A DNA stretch of 64,000 nucleotides from Pseudoips prasinana (GCA_951640165.1 OX621255.1:30912001-30976000), one strand, 5' to 3'. Shown: positions 42,286-53,250, counted from the stretch's first letter. Numbers and translations: made by a program. The notes: generated by a model from the letters alone, not told the origin.

Positions 42286-42599
42286 GATTTCGCGTCAAGG
42301 CACTATTTAATTAAAGTTTTTAAGTTGGTGCCAATAAGAAATAACCAATAATTGTACGTTATTATTGGCAGTTACTTTAACTGTCATAATTAATGTTTAT
42401 TTCATATCGCAACTAAGCTAATTTTAATATCATTGCATTTCTTTCTAACATAGTTTTATAGAAAGAGACAGGGGATCTATATGAGTGATATTTTAGTTTT
42501 GACGCGAACTACTGATTAAAACTAAGCGGTATGTTAGAACCTATAGACTAATTATGTGTAAAATAAACGGTAAAATTAGGCATTTATAAGCATACATGC

Positions 42600-43110
42600 G
42601 CAATTTTAGTTTTAGAAGTAAAACTATAGTACCTAGCGCACGTTTGACTTGGGGAATAAGCTGCAGAATGCGTGACGAGAGCGTTACGGAAATTGTGATC
42701 TGGCGAGACGAACGGAAGTTGAGAGTGAGATATACGTTAGCGAAGATAGAAAGAGCTAGAGAGAGTTATAAAAGAAAAGTTTTTATTCACGTAGGCTTTA
42801 ATAAGCGCTTGTTAATAATCAGAACATGTTTGTTGTAATATTTATTTATTTATAATTATTTCTAGGTACATATAGATATTTAGGTACACGGATTGTATGA
42901 AAACATTTACAATAAGATTTATTTTATAATAGTAATGATATTTAGCTAGCTTATATTAAGTTATTGTCAAAGAGATCATGTATAGGTTTAATTATCGAAA
43001 TTTTAATTTTTAGTTATATTTTGACTACATATTGTCTGAATGGTTATGTTTCGTATATCTAAGTTATACTTGAGTCGTGTAATCTAAAGCACACTCGTAT
43101 TTTTTAACAT
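42600..43110 (-). repeat. repeat F, copy 3 (split by LINE-A)
   Basis: GCATGACGAGAGCGTT-type sequence, GAGATATACGTTAGCGAAG and GAGAGAGTTATA precede the insertion; ATGTTTCGTATATCTAAGTT resumes after it. The inserted LINE-A is 42779-43045. Bases 43111-43539 hold unclassified sequence with no gene I trust. Confidence 0.65.
42779..43045 (-). mobile_element. LINE-A 3' end, copy 10
   Basis: It contains TTTTTATTCACGTAGGCTTT, TAATCAGAACATGTTTG and GACTACATATTGTCTGAATG. It is nested in repeat F. Confidence 0.75.
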
Positions 43111-43539
43111 GACGTTTACTGTTAACCTGGAAAGATTCCACTGCGTCACCGGACTATATAGCATGGGCTCAAGCGGTTTAGCAAATAAAACTATAAACTA
43201 AGTACCCATGCCATAGGGCACTGACGGGGAGATGCATGAGTGGGTCATTGGATTTAAGAGATGTTTTGTGGAACTGTAGCTCTACGTTAATACGCTAACG
43301 CGGACCTCTAGTCCCATGGAGCATTGGAGAGAGCATTCCATCGTTACCAATACAAACGTGGGTCAAGGAGGACGCTGGTGGTCGTGTCGCGTTCGGGGTA
43401 GAACTCTCGTCCGGTAGAACAAAAAATCGGCTAGAAATTCTTGGTATATGCCCTGTTCTTTTCATACGAGGTATATTAGAATGAGATGCAATAACATGGC
43501 TTTGGCCCATTAACATTTAGAATTTCGTCTTTTTGCTTT

Positions 43540-43790
43540 AGTCTTCCATTCTTTAATTTTAATATAGTAGAACTAAATTTCAAAATAATAGATTAGTAAC
43601 TTATTATTTATTTACGGATTTCAGAAAATATATGCTATAAAACAAACCGCACGGACGGACTAATTAATTTTTTTTTGTAACTTACACTATCCACTATGTA
43701 TACGTACTGCATTGTGAGCTTGACAAGTACAAGTGTATGTTAATACCCAAGTGCTGAATAAAATTTTATTTAATTTCATGTAAATTAGTA
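43540..43790 (+). mobile_element. LINE-B 3' end, copy 5
   Basis: From CTTTAATTTTAATATAGTAG through GCATTGTGAGCTTGACAAGT to AATACCCAAGTGCTGAATAA and an AATTTC tail. It is 5' truncated. Confidence 0.75.
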
Positions 43791-43895
43791 TAGTCATGTA
43801 AAGGACAAAATGACCAGCAATATGTTTGTACTTTTAGGTGGTTATGAAGGGTTTTGTTTATGACTCTTAATAGGCCTCGATTATACTTTATTATG

Positions 43896-44060
43896 ACTGT
43901 ACGTATGGCGCAGCGGGTAAGACAGTCGCCTCGCTTCTTCGTGCCCCGGGTTCTGCACAGTGCAACTATTAGTGTAACCCATAAATAGTTGTTTTGGGTC
44001 TGGATATCCTTTGTCTAGCAATTATATTATGTTTGTAAAGTACCCTGCGACATATCGATA
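43896..44060 (+). mobile_element. SINE-2, diverged copy
   Basis: The head ACTGTACGTATGGCGCAGCG is intact, the B box is damaged (GGGTTCTGCACAGTGC), and ACCCATAAATAGTTGTTTTG and AAAGTACCCTGCGACAT are kept. Confidence 0.75.
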
Positions 44061-44097
44061 TCCATCTTACAGGAAGCATATAAATATTAATAATATT

Positions 44098-44335
44098 GAC
44101 CGTCGTGACTTAGTTGTGAACCTGCCTTGTGATCCAAAGGTTGCGGGTTCGATTCACGGACAAGACTAATATTTGTGTTCATGGATACATAGCTATTTTA
44201 TTAGTCTGAGTGTTTTCTGTGCTTATATAACTATTTTAAAAATGTATTTAATAATTTCCATCAGTTCTCTAGTAGGTATATAGTACAAGCTTTGCTTAGT
44301 TTGGGTTAGATAAATCTGTGTGATATATATTTGGA
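44098..44335 (+). mobile_element. SINE-4 (tRNA-derived; shares its tail with SINE-1/3)
   Basis: The head GACCGTCGTGACTTAGTTG and GCGGGTTCGATTCACGGAC has A and B boxes different from the other SINEs. The tail ATAGTACAAGCTTTGCTTAG, TTTGGGTTAG..CTGTGTGAT is that of SINE-1. The left break of the 1659-bp duplication lies inside it, so the tail recurs at 45937-45994. Confidence 0.75.
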
Positions 44336-44897
44336 ACGAAGTTCCTTATCGCGCGTTGTGAAAGGGGGCTAGACGGAAAAAAATCTTACGAAAAGTTGTC
44401 ACGACACTTTTTGCAGCTGTGCGGCGTGCGCATGTTTCTCTGTCTCTCTCTCTCTCTCTCTCTCTTATAGAAAGCAAGCCAGATATTTTCATTTCTATTT
44501 CGCATTGAACAGTGTGGTGTCGCGACGATTATTTTTGTTGAGTGTATACAGGTTTTTTGTACATAATAAATAATAAGAAATAACTTCGTTACATCCGGGT
44601 GTCCCTTAACACCTCTCAAGTTTTTTTATTTGTTTATTAGTAAAGATACAAGATGGACCGATGATCTTGCGAGGGTCGCTGGAAGCCGTTGGATCCGGGT
44701 AGCGCAAGACAGGCTATTGTGGAGATTTTAGGGGACGCCTTTGTCCAGCAGTGGGCATCTATCGGCTGATATGATGTTGATTTATTAGTTGTGGTGATCA
44801 CAATACAGAAAATAACAAATAGTGTAGTTTATATACCTACTTTATAAAATATTACTTAAATTATTATTTACGATTTAAATCTATACATATAATAAAA

Positions 44898-45202
44898 TCG
44901 TAGGAAAGTCAAAACTGTACATTGAAATTTTTTTTAAAATGATAATTGGGGCGTGATCTACAATCGACAACGGAACCAAAAATATAGTTTTTAGAATTTT
45001 TGTCTGTGTGTCTGTTTATCTGTATGTATGTCTAATGTATAAACTCAAAAAGTACTGCATGGATTTACTTCAAATTTTGCATGAATATTACTAAGAGGTC
45101 GGTTCAACATATAAGCTACATATTATCACGCTATCACCTACGGGGGAGGAGCAGTGATAATTTATAAAGTTTAACGCGGGTAAAACCGCGGGGCACAGCT
45201 AG
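44898..45202 (+). mobile_element. non-autonomous Helitron, long type (unit 1)
   Basis: It starts TCGTAGGAAAGTCAAAACTG after AAAA and ends CGCGGGTAAAACCGCG, GGGCACAG, CTAG, then T. It is the fullest copy of the long type. Confidence 0.85.
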
Positions 45203-45461
45203 TTATAAATAAATTTGTTAAGAAATCCTAACATTATGATATATATCTTAACTTTATAAGGGACTATCGTAAGGCAAAACTATTTGTTTTTAAAAAGAAC
45301 TAGCAAAAGCTTCATAAGCGACGCACGGACAAAAATTGGTAGAAATTGTACATGAATAAAAATAGGTATCCAATTGAGAAACTTCTGACATTCTACTGAT
45401 ATAAAAACGAGTTTGTATGTTACAATTTAATATCTTCGAGCATTTTAAAATAAATGAGTCT

Positions 45462-45922
45462 TTAAATTACTATTACATCTGTATCATCTACTTTTTTATA
45501 TTGATAGTTATATTTATCATCTTCATAATGTTCTTTGAAACCTTTCTGATATTTCAACGCTAAAGAATTTTCCGGCAAAGTACTATTAAAAACAGAATTT
45601 CCATTTTCTTTCAGCTTCACTACTCCAAAATACACATAGTCCTTGTTAACTCTCTCTTCCTTTCTTCTTTCTTCTATTATAAGAGTATCTTTAACTGGTA
45701 AAAGAAGTAACATATCTTGTGTGTCTCCAGAACCAAATTTCACCTTAGCTTGGATGGTACCATTGATTTTATCGACAGAATTGTTTGCTGAGTCCATAGG
45801 CAAATGACATTCGACGCATCTGATTTTATTGTTATAATCTGTATTTAGAGGTACAGGGAAGAGACGATCGTTTAAATAGAACCTGTAGACACATTTGTGG
45901 TTATCCAAGCTTGTAGCACTGG
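45462..45922 (-). pseudogene. duplicated 3' part of the 426-codon gene
   Basis: The frame is identical to residues 273-426 of the gene at 47121-48401, from SATSLDNHKCVYRFYLNDRL to VDDTDVIVI. Upstream of the junction the frame continues a few codons into the SINE-4 tail (reading MYYIPTREP), so no native start or promoter exists. It is a 3' fragment created by the tandem duplication. Confidence 0.85.
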
Positions 45923-47581
45923 GTTCTCTAGTAGGTATATAGTACAAGCTTTGCTTAGTTTGGGTTAGATAAATCTGTGTGATATATATTTGGAACGAAG
46001 TTCCTTATCGCGCGTTGTGAAAGGGGGCTAGACGGAAAAAAATCTTACGAAAAGTTGTCACGACACTTTTTGCAGCTGTGCGGCGTGCGCATGTTTCTCT
46101 GTCTCTCTCTCTCTCTCTCTCTCTTATAGAAAGCAAGCCAGATATTTTCATTTCTATTTCGCATTGAACAGTGTGGTGTCGCGACGATTATTTTTGTTGA
46201 GTGTATACAGGTTTTTTGTACATAATAAATAATAAGAAATAACTTCGTTACATCCGGGTGTCCCTTAACACCTCTCAAGTTTTTTTATTTGTTTATTAGT
46301 AAAGATACAAGATGGACCGATGATCTTGCGAGGGTCGCTGGAAGCCGTTGGATCCGGGTAGCGCAAGACAGGCTATTGTGGAGATTTTAGGGGACGCCTT
46401 TGTCCAGCAGTGGGCATCTATCGGCTGATATGATGTTGATTTATTAGTTGTGGTGATCACAATACAGAAAATAACAAATAGTGTAGTTTATATACCTACT
46501 TTATAAAATATTACTTAAATTATTATTTACGATTTAAATCTATACATATAATAAAATCGTAGGAAAGTCAAAACTGTACATTGAAATTTTTTTTAAAATG
46601 ATAATTGGGGCGTGATCTACAATCGACAACGGAACCAAAAATATAGTTTTTAGAATTTTTGTCTGTGTGTCTGTTTATCTGTATGTATGTCTAATGTATA
46701 AACTCAAAAAGTACTGCATGGATTTACTTCAAATTTTGCATGAATATTACTAAGAGGTCGGTTCAACATATAAGCTACATATTATCACGCTATCACCTAC
46801 GGGGGAGGAGCAGTGATAATTTATAAAGTTTAACGCGGGTAAAACCGCGGGGCACAGCTAGTTATAAATAAATTTGTTAAGAAATCCTAACATTATGATA
46901 TATATCTTAACTTTATAAGGGACTATCGTAAGGCAAAACTATTTGTTTTTAAAAAGAACTAGCAAAAGCTTCATAAGCGACGCACGGACAAAAATTGGTA
47001 GAAATTGTACATGAATAAAAATAGGTATCCAATTGAGAAACTTCTGACATTCTACTGATATAAAAACGAGTTTGTATGTTACAATTTAATATCTTCGAGC
47101 ATTTTAAAATAAATGAGTCTTTAAATTACTATTACATCTGTATCATCTACTTTTTTATATTGATAGTTATATTTATCATCTTCATAATGTTCTTTGAAAC
47201 CTTTCTGATATTTCAACGCTAAAGAATTTTCCGGCAAAGTACTATTAAAAACAGAATTTCCATTTTCTTTCAGCTTCACTACTCCAAAATACACATAGTC
47301 CTTGTTAACTCTCTCTTCCTTTCTTCTTTCTTCTATTATAAGAGTATCTTTAACTGGTAAAAGAAGTAACATATCTTGTGTGTCTCCAGAACCAAATTTC
47401 ACCTTAGCTTGGATGGTACCATTGATTTTATCGACAGAATTGTTTGCTGAGTCCATAGGCAAATGACATTCGACGCATCTGATTTTATTGTTATAATCTG
47501 TATTTAGAGGTACAGGGAAGAGACGATCGTTTAAATAGAACCTGTAGACACATTTGTGGTTATCCAAGCTTGTAGCACTGG
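45923..47581. repeat. 1659-bp tandem duplication, unit 2
   Basis: This is the unit adjoining the intact gene. The junction between units joins CACTGGG of the gene to TTCTCTAGTAGG of the SINE-4, with GTT/GGTT shared at the breakpoints. Repeat G is at 46000-46299 and RTE-1 at 46342-46442. Confidence 0.9.
46557..46861 (+). mobile_element. non-autonomous Helitron, long type (unit 2)
   Basis: Identical to 44898-45202 by eye and carried along by the tandem duplication, so it is not an independent insertion. Confidence 0.85.
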
Positions 47582-48401
47582 GTTTAGTTTTTATCCTTGA
47601 TTTAGCTGAATGGCATTCAAAGTAGTTTTTTTGGCGGAACTCTCTGATTTTTTGTAAGCTATCTTCGCTGTCGGGGTCAAAATGTGCGATATCATCTTCA
47701 GTATCAGGGCAAATTCTGAATATTGAATCTTTTGATATGTTATGCGTTTCAGAAACCTCCTTGATCGTGTCTAAAGAAATGCGTTGGTCTGCGTCATGGA
47801 TGGATTCATTGGATTGATGAAAGTTGTCATTTTTAAAATACTGTTTTAATGTTTTCAAATACCTTTTTTCAGCTACATTATTATCGTTTTTAACACTGTT
47901 AACATTCATTTTGTTGAGAATTGTGTTTATTTTCTGTTTGCTTTCTTCATTGTTTTTATCAAATACAATAGAAGGGTGTGATTTATCATTACAGCACGGC
48001 CGAGCGGGTTTAATACTTTTGCTGTCTAATATCTTACTATAATTTTGTGCTCTTCTATTCGATGAGCGTAAATTATTAGTTGTTTTCACTTGACTTCGTT
48101 CATGATTAATGTCACCACATTCTTCGCATTTTACGTTTTCTTTGCTTTGTTTAGTTTTGGCACCCTTATTGAAAGATTGGTCGGATTTTGTCGTTTTCTT
48201 GGGTTTGACTGGACTCCGTTTAGGAATTGTACTCACTCCCGAAGAACAACTTTTGCTTTCCATGCAATTGGCAACAATTTTCTTGGAAGTGATCACGGTT
48301 TTCGGTGTATTTTTTTGTGATGCTACACTATTAAGCAAAGATCCTTTTGTATGTTGACTACAAGAACTTTTAGAAGTATAATTGCTTAACCTTGTCGACA
48401 T
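47121..48401 (-). CDS. uncharacterised 426-residue protein, single exon
   Basis: The first ATG in the frame (MSTRLSNYTSKSSCSQ, 48401) is used; upstream in frame there is no other ATG before a TAA. Residues 1-130 are Ser/Lys/Thr-rich and probably disordered, with a CxxC (CEECGDINHE). A Lys/Asn-rich middle contains KRYLKTLKQYFKND. The last 150 residues look compact: CVYRFYLNDRLFPVPLNTDY, IRCVECHLPMDS, VKFGSGDTQDMLLLLPVKDT and DYVYFGVVKLKENG, alternating hydrophobic in beta-strand fashion. No signal peptide or membrane segment is seen. I do not recognise the family. The unbroken frame, ordinary codon use and absence of transposon motifs suggest a host gene without introns. Its 3' third is duplicated downstream. 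Bases 48402-49334 show no other gene. Confidence 0.7.
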   Translation of the reverse strand: MSTRLSNYTSKSSCSQHTKGSLLNSVASQKNTPKTVITSKKIVANCMESKSCSSGVSTIPKRSPVKPKKTTKSDQSFNKGAKTKQSKENVKCEECGDINHERSQVKTTNNLRSSNRRAQNYSKILDSKSIKPARPCCNDKSHPSIVFDKNNEESKQKINTILNKMNVNSVKNDNNVAEKRYLKTLKQYFKNDNFHQSNESIHDADQRISLDTIKEVSETHNISKDSIFRICPDTEDDIAHFDPDSEDSLQKIREFRQKNYFECHSAKSRIKTKPSATSLDNHKCVYRFYLNDRLFPVPLNTDYNNKIRCVECHLPMDSANNSVDKINGTIQAKVKFGSGDTQDMLLLLPVKDTLIIEERRKEERVNKDYVYFGVVKLKENGNSVFNSTLPENSLALKYQKGFKEHYEDDKYNYQYKKVDDTDVIVI

Positions 48402-49336
48402 TTTCAAGTATCTATCAGTAACTAAAAGTAATAAAAAGAACTGTTGTTCAACAACCGTTGCTATGGAAACGGTTGGCAACAGCTGTTAGAACTCACCCAT
48501 AGACAAAAGTTATTTCAAACTATAAAAGAGATTCTATTTAGCGGCATAAAATTACCTCAAAAGTGATAATGCTAAAATATTCGTATTAGTGTTAAATTAC
48601 TGTTAAACTTTAAAATTACGTACACTGTAATGGAGAAATCAACACCATGAGTAGATTATTACAGCCATCTAGCATCAAGTAGATAAACTAATGTGTTTCG
48701 GAATACTATTTATAGATGGCGTAGCTATGCAACCATAGAGACATCCAAGCACGTACAAGTACGTTATGAGGAAAATAATACTAGGCCAGGTAGGAATTAA
48801 GTGCAAGTTCAATTCTTAGTGTAAATAGTTCCTGGGTTTATTAGTCTCAGAAAAAAAGCGGTTTTAGATATGAATGCGTTGTAAATATGGGTATATTTAA
48901 ACTACGAAACTTTTCTGGTATACACACTTGAAGAGTTTATTTCTGATTTAAATACTAATTAAGTAATACATTATACTAATTTCACAAAGCTAAACATAAC
49001 CATTTCTAATCACATTAAAATCATTCTCAAATTCAGACAATAGAAGTGAAGAAACGAGTGCTATTCTAGTTCCTTGTTAATGTTCCAACCCCATAAGTTT
49101 TATTACACCTGTGGAACATGGACTCAGGGTGGGTAGTGACGCGGATCTTCGCCCTGACTATGTTACGTGTATGGTTTCGATTTATGTATTAAGAAAGCGA
49201 TACATTTTAGTACAGCGCCACCTATGGAGAAATTGAGTAATCTAATCTGTATTTCTTGTCAATCATCAATCAATCCACCATCAATCAGGTTTCATCAAAC
49301 GCAGGTAAAATGTAGGTACATTAAATTTAAATAATA

Positions 49337-50618
49337 GGTCTTTACCTATGAAATTGCCGTTTTGTATGAAAAAATTTAAACGAATTTTTTTCATGAATTT
49401 TTTTATTTGTATTAATCGAAGTAATCACCCATGCAATCAATGCATCTTTGCCATCGCAGTGGCAGTTTATTGATGCCCTTCTTAAAGAAATCAGCTGGAC
49501 GGGAGGCAACAAATTCTTCAAAGGCATTTTGTACTGCCTCTCGGGTATTGAATTTTTTTCCCGCCAAGAAGTTATCCAAATTCTGGAAAAAGTAGTAGTC
49601 TGTAGGCGCAAGGTCTGGTGAGTAGGGCGGATGACGGAGAGCTTCCAACCCCAGTTCTTGCAACTTGGAGACCGTCTGCTGTGCAGTATGAGGTCGCGCG
49701 TTGTCGTGCAGGAGCAGCGGAGACGAGCGATTGACCAATGCTGGTTGGAGATGCGCCAGCTTCTCCATCATTGTGCTCAGTTCTTCACAGTACACATCTG
49801 CAGTAATGCTCACCCCGTTTGGTAAGAAGCTGTGATGAATCACACCGGCGCTAGACCACCAAACAGTGACCATCACTTTTCTAGGGGTAAGTTTTCGTTT
49901 AGGGCATTGTTTAGGTGCTGAACCAGGATCCAACCAACTTGCTGAGCGCTTGCGGTTATCAAACAGAATCCATTTTTCATCGCAGGTAACAATGCGGTTC
50001 AAAATTCCTTCATTTGTGTGTCTGTTGAGCAGTGCAAGGCACGTCTCGACGCGTACTTCGCGCTGGCGATCATTGAGTTCGTGGGGCACCCATTTGTCAA
50101 GCTTTTTTACCTTGCCAATTTGACGCAAATGGACCAATATTGTTTTGACGCTAACGTCGAAAGCTGCTGCTAATTCAGCCGTAGATTGTGTATCATCAGC
50201 TTCCACAACCGCCTTTAATTCGTCATTGTCGACCAAAGTCTTCGGACGACCGCGAGGTTCATTTTTCAGGTCGAAATTTCCAGAACGGAAGCGAGCAAAC
50301 CAATAACAGGTGGTGCGTTGGTTTGTAGTGTTAGCTCCGTAAACGTCGTTGATGTTGCGTGCCGCTTGTGCCGCGTTGCTGCCACGACGGTACTCATATT
50401 CCATAATTACTCGAATTTTTAACGTATCCATGATGACGAAAAAGATAGAAATGCGATGAAAATGTAACACTAATCAATAAAAAAATGACTACTTTTGGAA
50501 AAAAGAATCCATGTTTTTAAAATAAAATTAATTTGAAATTAGAATTCTTAGCCAAACAAAAATTATTTTGATTTGAAATGGCCAGTACTGCAGAACGGCA
50601 ATTTCATAGGTAAAGACC
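49337..50618 (-). mobile_element. complete mariner transposon (cecropia-type)
   Basis: The 1282-bp element is flanked by TA at 49335-49336 and 50619-50620. Ends GGTCTTTACCTATGAAATTG (left) and its exact inverse at right (CAATTTCATAGGTAAAGACC) form inverted repeats of about 27 bp. It encloses one intact transposase gene. Confidence 0.93.
49412..50431 (-). CDS. mariner transposase, intact
   Basis: The 339-codon frame starts MDTLKIRVIMEYEYRRG; Met at 50431 is the first ATG. The N-terminal paired helix-turn-helix region covers about residues 1-110 (GSNAAQAARNINDVYG, then RGRPKTLVDNDEL). The linker motif KLDKWVPHEL is present. Catalytic D,D34D: first D in VTCDEKWILFDN, second in LLLHDNARPH, third in SPDLAPTDYYFF, with exactly 34 residues between the second and third by count. 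The enzyme cuts and pastes mariner at TA sites in the nucleus. The ILFDNRKRSASWLDP and WWSSAGVIHHSFLP stretches point to the cecropia subfamily. No stop, frameshift or lost catalytic residue was seen, so it may be active. Confidence 0.93.
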   Translation of the reverse strand: MDTLKIRVIMEYEYRRGSNAAQAARNINDVYGANTTNQRTTCYWFARFRSGNFDLKNEPRGRPKTLVDNDELKAVVEADDTQSTAELAAAFDVSVKTILVHLRQIGKVKKLDKWVPHELNDRQREVRVETCLALLNRHTNEGILNRIVTCDEKWILFDNRKRSASWLDPGSAPKQCPKRKLTPRKVMVTVWWSSAGVIHHSFLPNGVSITADVYCEELSTMMEKLAHLQPALVNRSSPLLLHDNARPHTAQQTVSKLQELGLEALRHPPYSPDLAPTDYYFFQNLDNFLAGKKFNTREAVQNAFEEFVASRPADFFKKGINKLPLRWQRCIDCMGDYFD

Positions 50619-50904
50619 TAATATATTTCCAGGTGTTATTAGAATTTTCAGTTCATTATGTTCTGTCAGTCTGGCGTGAATACTTGTTATTGAAGCCTAT
50701 ATTTTGTGTATTTACACTGTAACATTCCCTAGAGAACATCCTTTAAGTATTGTGTGTCGATAACGGGTTGATTTATAAAGGAAATAAATCAAGGAACTAG
50801 AATAGAACTTGTACTAGGCTAACTTATAGAATAAAAATACTTATCAGAAACGGGAGCTACAAAGATTACAAAGTGTTCTATGCAATAGTACCGACTATAA
50901 GCTA

Positions 50905-51240
50905 TTTTTATCTATATATATATATATATATATATAGATAAAAATTGATTGATTTTTATATATATATATATATATATATAAAAATCAATGCCACTTTTCG
51001 TTGTAATGTTATAACTCAACAACGCCTTTACCGATTTGGCTAATTTTGGTCTTGAATTATTCGTGGAAGTCCAGGGAAGGTTTGTACGTAGAGAAAATTT
51101 CAAAAACGTCTTGAAAAAGTGTAAAATAAACATCTTTTAGAATTTAAAATATTTTTTTCTTTGAATAAATTAACTTACTTAATAATATTTTTTTTGTTAC
51201 TATGCCTTATACGTAGCGAAGCACGTACCGAGCCGCTAGT
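50905..51240. repeat. (AT)n palindrome and Helitron-like end
   Basis: Two (TA)n runs in TATATAGATAAAAATTGATT and its inverse form a dinucleotide palindrome (50912-50989). The following stretch ends GAAGCACGTACCGAGCCG-CTAG-T, which could be a Helitron terminus, but the stem is weak. Bases 50621-50904 show no feature. Confidence 0.45.
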
Positions 51241-51284
51241 ATTCCATTTTTACTGTTCATAGACCCTTCCATTTACATATTTTT

Positions 51285-51342
51285 ATCATCATCATATCAG
51301 CCTAAATACGTCCACTACTGGGCAAAGGCCTCTCCAAGGATA
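51285..51342 (-). repeat. RTE-1 tail fragment
   Basis: CATCATCATATCAGCCTAAA, GTCCACTACTGGGCAAAGGC and CTCCAAGGAT are the reverse of the RTE C-terminal end and (ATG)n tail. Confidence 0.6.
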
Positions 51343-51597
51343 ATAATAATAATATATGGGGACAATGTCACACAGATCATCCTAGTCCCAAACTAAGCAA
51401 AGCTTGTACTATGGGTACCAGGCGACGATATACATACTTATATAGATATATAAATACTAATATACATAGAAAACATCCATGACTCAGAAACAAATATTCG
51501 TGCTCATCACACAAATATTTGCACTTACCGGGATACGAACCCAGGACCACCAGCTTCGTAGGCAGAAGCACTACCAACTAGGCTACGGTGACCGTCA
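51343..51597 (-). mobile_element. SINE-1, minus-strand full copy
   Basis: The minus-strand head GACGGTCACCGTAGCCTAG, B box GGGTTCGTATCCCGG and ATTGTCCCCATATATTATT tail are present. Confidence 0.8.
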
Positions 51598-51699
51598 AGG
51601 ATCTCTAAAATGGGTTTCCCTGGATTTGTCTTGGTTTAAAAGGCGTCCGGGGAGCGTCCGTGGAGCGTCCGGGCGGGGTTTTATTTGTGGTCCACGTTA

Positions 51700-51905
51700 C
51701 TTACTTACTTATCGTATGGGCAGTGGTTATCCTGGTGTCAGAGTTGTTCAAGCCGCCCAGTAGGCCTTCGACATGGTTTGACGACTGTTGTGTAATGGCT
51801 ACAACCGGGACCGAGAGCTTAACGTGCCCTACGAAGCACGGAGACGCTCAGAAATTAAACCACTTTGGCGGTCACCCACCTATCGACTGACCGCGAGCCT
51901 CGTTG
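51700..51905 (-). mobile_element. 5S-SINE, near-full copy
   Basis: The minus-strand head GAGGCTCGCGGTCAGTCGAT and AGGTGGGTGACCGCC matches the 5S rRNA 3' part, followed by CAGAGCGTCTCC-type body (CTGAGCGTCTCCGTGCTTCG) and GCCCATACGATAAGTAAGTA. Confidence 0.75.
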
Positions 51906-51984
51906 CTTCATCACTGAGAGTATCTAGCTGTGTATGGTTCGCGTTTAAACATTTAAAGTATTTGGTCGCCTGCGCCGCAAAGCC

Positions 51985-52400
51985 GTGCGATGGAACTCTC
52001 GCGTTGTGGACATAATGATATGTCCTCCTAGCCGAATTTCGACCACGGCGGCCATTCTCAACAGAGATTTGCCATATGCGCGGGACAGATCATAGTGTTC
52101 GAGTGTGTGCGCAAACACAGGAGCACTTTCTATTCCATCACTCTCATGATCCAATGGGACGCCTAGCGACACGACCGGAAAGAGGCCAGGTACAGGACCG
52201 ACAGCTTTACGTGCTCTCCGAGGCACGGAGGTATAATACCGCCAACTCCCAGACTTCGGGCTGATGCTGAGAAATTTTTCTTTTTACAGAAAGTCCCAAA
52301 ATCACTTTTGGCCCGACCCGGGATTTGAACCCAGGACCTCGTTATCTGCGGGTGAACACGCTACCGCAACGAGGCAGATATTGTGGACAACTGAAAAACC
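51985..52400 (-). mobile_element. SINE-5, minus-strand full copy
   Basis: The head CTCGTTGCGGTAGCGTGTTC and GGGTTCAAATCCCGGGTCGG is intact; the body has CTCGGAGAGCACGTAAAGC and ends at TTCGGCTAGGAGGACATATC. It spans most of the short overlapping frames seen here. Confidence 0.75.
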
Positions 52401-52504
52401 GACACGGGCACTAGGATTGAGTCATGAAACGGTTATGATTGATGTCCGGGTTCTGGGCTCCAAAATCCGGGGTTATCACGCGTCTTGTCCTGGTTGCCAA
52501 ATTT

Positions 52505-52655
52505 TGGAGACCCTAGATGAGTGCGATCGCAATCAATGGTGCTCACAGTACTCAGGGGAACACTGCCGCCTACTCTCTGGTAGATATTCTCTCGGGATGC
52601 TTTTTACGCCCCCACGCGATAAGATAGTGTAATTATACTCGATGCCGTCAACCAT
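52505..52655 (-). repeat. RTE-2 fragment
   Basis: TGCGATCGCAATCAATGGTG, CTACTCTCTGGTAGATATTC and CCCCCACGCGATAAGATAG retain RTE-2 order on the minus strand. Bases 52656-52842 show nothing. Confidence 0.55.
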
Positions 52656-52842
52656 ATAATTAAATTTACAATTTTAAAGGCAAATGTGAAGAATAATGAT
52701 TTATTGCTATATATTTTATACTAGGCGTCCTCTCAACACTAAAACAGTCCGCAACTGGAATTCGCGCCTCCAAGGGTTTCATGTTTTCATTCGATGTAAA
52801 AAACGTATTTGAATCTACTTTCGTAAAGAACCGGTTGTTGTT

Positions 52843-53250
52843 CCGACACCCACTGAATTTGTTTCGCTGGGTCTTCTCATTTGGGGCGCATTGGATCCGG
52901 TGGTAGCATTAAAATGCGACCGCCACGTCGCAGCGTTATAAACACAAGGTCCGCCATAAACATAATATGGAATTCTTAACTAAATATCTAAAATTATACA
53001 CTTCTATAATTAAACCTATAAATAATATCTTCAACAATAACTCTATTTAAGTCAACTATATAACTAAATCATTACTATTATAAATTAAATGTTATTTCTA
53101 AATGTTTTTATACACTCTGTGTACTTAAATATCTATATGTACCTAGAAATAATTATGTTTACTTAACTATATAAACATGTTTTGTCTATTTACAAGCGCT
53201 TTTTTAAAGTCTACGTAAAAATAAACCTTTTTATTTTATTTTATTTTAAA
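52843..53250 (+). mobile_element. LINE-A 3' end, copy 11
   Basis: It runs from CCCACTGAATTTGTTTCGCT and GGTCTTCTCATTTGGGGCGC to TTTACAAGCGCTTTTTTAAA and a (TTTTA)n tail. It is the second longest after copies 5 and 8. Confidence 0.8.

Larger units (their letters stand above)
44264..45922. repeat. 1659-bp tandem duplication, unit 1
   Basis: Unit 1 contains the SINE-4 tail, repeat G (44340-44640, minus), an RTE-1 tail (44683-44783), a Helitron (44898-45202) and the last 154 codons of the gene at 47121-48401. I found no difference from unit 2 by eye; the offset of 1659 is constant on both sides of the (TC)n run. Confidence 0.9.

Noticed and set aside
44430..44465. regulatory GAGA-type site
   Set aside because: The (TC)n run is a microsatellite within repeat G and is copied with the duplication; no promoter context.
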